Source: an uncultured Clostridia bacterium
Lineage (GTDB): Bacteria; Bacillota; Clostridia; UBA1381
Direction of reading: 5' to 3'
DNA: 7,695 nucleotides
Assembly: GCA_934487205.1 (NCBI GenBank)
Contig: CAKSRS010000080.1
Coordinates: 1 to 7,695, forward strand
The position numbers and the translations under genes are program-made. The notes below the pieces were generated by a model. The model was not told the DNA's origin, ran no database searches, and saw only the letters and a list, made by a program, of their open reading frames with translations. Of the stretch, positions 5,884-7,695 are shown piece after piece (position 1 is the stretch's first letter; every line of letters starts with the position of its first letter).

Positions 5884-7693
5884 AAACAGAAACATATTTG
5901 CATGGATATTGGCAGCTGCAATCCTTATCAGCACATATTCCCTGATATCATCGCTTATGGATACCACGGTACATTCCAACTATTCATCGCTTGTAAAATC
6001 AATAAAAAGCGGCATGGTTTCAGAACTGTATATAAGCGGCACAACGGCTACGGCAAAAGTAGGCGACACGATAATGTCATGTGAAATCCCTTCATATGAT
6101 GTTCTGCAAAATGACGCGGGCGACGAAATTGTCACCATGATTGAAAACGGTACACTGAAATATCAGGTAGCACCGCCGAAAATATCATGGATTGAATATA
6201 TAATCCCGATTACGTCAATACTTACATCGGTGCTGTTTTTATTTATTTTACTTCAGCAAACCGGCGGCAGAGGTGCGGCAAACTTTACACGCAGCCGCGC
6301 AAAACTGAATGTCGATGATACAAAAGTTAAATTTTCCGATGTTGCCGGCGCAATGGAAGAAAAGGAAGAATTAAAGGAAATTGTGGATTTTTTGCGTCAG
6401 CCGCAAAAATTTATATCGCTCGGTGCGCGAATACCGAAAGGCGTACTGCTTGTCGGTTCGCCCGGTACCGGTAAAACGCTGCTTGCGCGTGCTGTTGCGG
6501 GCGAGGCGGGTGTTCCCTTCTATTCGATTTCCGGCTCGGACTTTGTTGAACTTTACGTTGGTGTCGGTGCGTCAAGAGTACGTGACATGTTTGAACAAGC
6601 GAAAAAAACACGCCCATGCATTATTTTTATAGATGAAATCGACGCAGTCGGCAGACAGCGCGGCGCAGGAATGGGCGGCGGACATGATGAACGTGAACAA
6701 ACGCTTAACCAATTACTTGTTGAGATGGACGGATTCGGCAAAAACGAAGGAATAATAGTTTTGGCGGCTACCAACCGCCCCGATATCCTTGACCCGGCGC
6801 TTTTACGTCCCGGAAGATTTGACCGGCAGATTGTAGTTGACCGCCCCGACTCAAGCGGGCGTGAGGAAATTTTGAAAATCCACTGCCGTAATAAAAACGT
6901 ATCCAAAGATGTGGATTTATCCAAAATTGCAAAATTAACCGTCGGATATACCGGAGCCGACCTCGAAAATCTTATGAATGAGGCTGCGATATTTGCGGCG
7001 CGCCGCAACAAAGCGGAAATCGATGAACAGGATATTGATGACGCTAACACAAAAGTCATGATAGGTCCGCAGAAAAAATCGCACGTTGCGACTGCCAAAG
7101 AGCGCAAACTTACAGCTTATCATGAAGCCGGGCATGCAGTATTGACGCATCTTATTTCATCAAGCGAAACTGTACGCCAGGTATCCATTATACCACGCGG
7201 CAGAGCCGGCGGATACACTATGCACCTCCCCAATGAGGACACATGGTACCGTGGCAAAAAGGATATTGAAAATGAAATTGCAATACTTCTCGGTGGAAGG
7301 GTTGCGGAGGAACTCATCATGGACGATATCTCGACAGGCGCATCGTCCGACCTCAAACATGCATCACAAATGGCGCATAAAATGGTTGCCAAATACGGTA
7401 TGAGCAATAAGATTGGACCCGTATGTTATGAAAATGACGAGGAAATATTTATCGGCCGCGATTACGTTCATTCAAAACAATACTCCGAAATGGTCGCGTC
7501 CCAGATAGACAAAGAAATCGAAGACCTGATAAAAGTACAATACGAACGTGCAAAAAAACTTCTTTTGGAAAACTCCGAAAGACTGAAAAATGTAGCAGAA
7601 GCTTTGCTTGAAAAGGAAGTCCTTGACAGCGCAGAGTTTTTGGAATATTATAATAAAGAAAAAGGAGACACAAAAAATGAAGAAAGTAACTAA
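5873..7693 (+). CDS. ftsH: ATP-dependent zinc metalloprotease FtsH
   Basis: FtsH is a membrane-bound hexameric AAA+ protease that extracts and degrades misfolded membrane proteins and selected regulators. The 606-residue product has a first membrane helix (about 8-27), an extracytoplasmic FtsH-ext domain (about 30-104), a second membrane helix (about 108-128), an AAA+ module (about 150-400) and an M41 peptidase domain (about 405-590). Motifs are Walker A GSPGTGKT (195-202), Walker B IIFIDEID (250-257), pore loop YVG (228-230), the second region of homology with R312 and R315, zinc site HEAGH (417-421), and the likely third metal ligand D493 in GASSDLKHA. Walker A has Ser where Pro is usual, and the pore residue is Tyr rather than the common Phe; both are conservative. 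The tail after 595 is short and charged. AAAGGAG at 5859-5865 sets the start, which overlaps tilS by 11 bases. The stop at 7691-7693 is inside the window, so the gene is complete. Confidence 0.98.
   Translation: MQTKNRNIFAWILAAAILISTYSLISSLMDTTVHSNYSSLVKSIKSGMVSELYISGTTATAKVGDTIMSCEIPSYDVLQNDAGDEIVTMIENGTLKYQVAPPKISWIEYIIPITSILTSVLFLFILLQQTGGRGAANFTRSRAKLNVDDTKVKFSDVAGAMEEKEELKEIVDFLRQPQKFISLGARIPKGVLLVGSPGTGKTLLARAVAGEAGVPFYSISGSDFVELYVGVGASRVRDMFEQAKKTRPCIIFIDEIDAVGRQRGAGMGGGHDEREQTLNQLLVEMDGFGKNEGIIVLAATNRPDILDPALLRPGRFDRQIVVDRPDSSGREEILKIHCRNKNVSKDVDLSKIAKLTVGYTGADLENLMNEAAIFAARRNKAEIDEQDIDDANTKVMIGPQKKSHVATAKERKLTAYHEAGHAVLTHLISSSETVRQVSIIPRGRAGGYTMHLPNEDTWYRGKKDIENEIAILLGGRVAEELIMDDISTGASSDLKHASQMAHKMVAKYGMSNKIGPVCYENDEEIFIGRDYVHSKQYSEMVASQIDKEIEDLIKVQYERAKKLLLENSERLKNVAEALLEKEVLDSAEFLEYYNKEKGDTKNEESN
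7661..7667 (+). promoter_or_regulatory. Ribosome binding site for the gene after ftsH
   Basis: AAAGGAG lies 9 bases before an ATG at 7677 that is out of frame with ftsH. The core and spacing match the sites used by dnaB and ftsH in this operon. Confidence 0.75.
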
Positions 7694-7695
7694 GG
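7677..7695 (+). CDS. Start of an unidentified gene after ftsH (partial, runs off the window)
   Basis: An ATG at 7677 opens a frame reading MKKVTK before the window ends. It lies in the +1 frame relative to ftsH and overlaps the last 17 bases of that gene. The evidence is the strong ribosome binding site at 7661-7667 and the tilS/ftsH junction just upstream, which is built the same way. Six codons are too few to name a product. It may be the next operon member, possibly a displaced hpt or something unrelated. Confidence 0.6.

Noticed and set aside
6553..7107. Long minus-strand open frame opposite ftsH (184 codons)
   Set aside because: It lies antisense to the FtsH AAA+ module, is rich in Ser, Arg and Pro, and matches no family I know.

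Overview
The window looks like a stretch of chromosome from a low-to-moderate GC Firmicute, most likely a member of the Clostridia. The reasons are the gene order gdpP-rplI-dnaB, strong AAGGAG-type ribosome binding sites, sigma-A-like promoters with extended -10 elements, and protein variants typical of that group. Every gene here is a recognisable housekeeping or signalling gene. I see no insertion sequence, phage gene, CRISPR array, tRNA, rRNA or restriction/defence gene, and no clear previously undescribed system.

Layout. Positions 1-116 are AT-rich and non-coding as far as I can tell, and hold an imperfect nested inverted repeat (64-113). luxS lies on the minus strand (117-569). A 175-base divergent intergenic region (570-744) carries two back-to-back promoters, one for luxS and one for the rightward genes. 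From 745 to the right edge five genes run tightly packed on the plus strand: gdpP (c-di-AMP phosphodiesterase), rplI (ribosomal protein bL9), dnaB (replicative helicase), tilS (tRNA-Ile lysidine synthetase) and ftsH (membrane AAA+ protease). A sixth gene begins at 7677 inside the end of ftsH and runs off the window.

The gaps along the plus-strand cluster are 4, 27, -4, -11 and -17 bases. No terminator is visible between genes, so it reads as one operon from the promoter at 653-681. It joins c-di-AMP turnover (turgor and cell-wall signalling), translation (bL9, and AUA decoding through TilS), chromosome replication (DnaB) and membrane protein quality control (FtsH). LuxS serves the activated methyl cycle and autoinducer-2 formation, and shares only the intergenic region with the others.

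The points most worth a second look are the missing hpt between tilS and ftsH, the paired divergent promoters with a repeated TTTTGC(A/G)AT element near their start sites, the palindromes in the gdpP leader, the nested inverted repeat after luxS, and the run of overlapping gene junctions.
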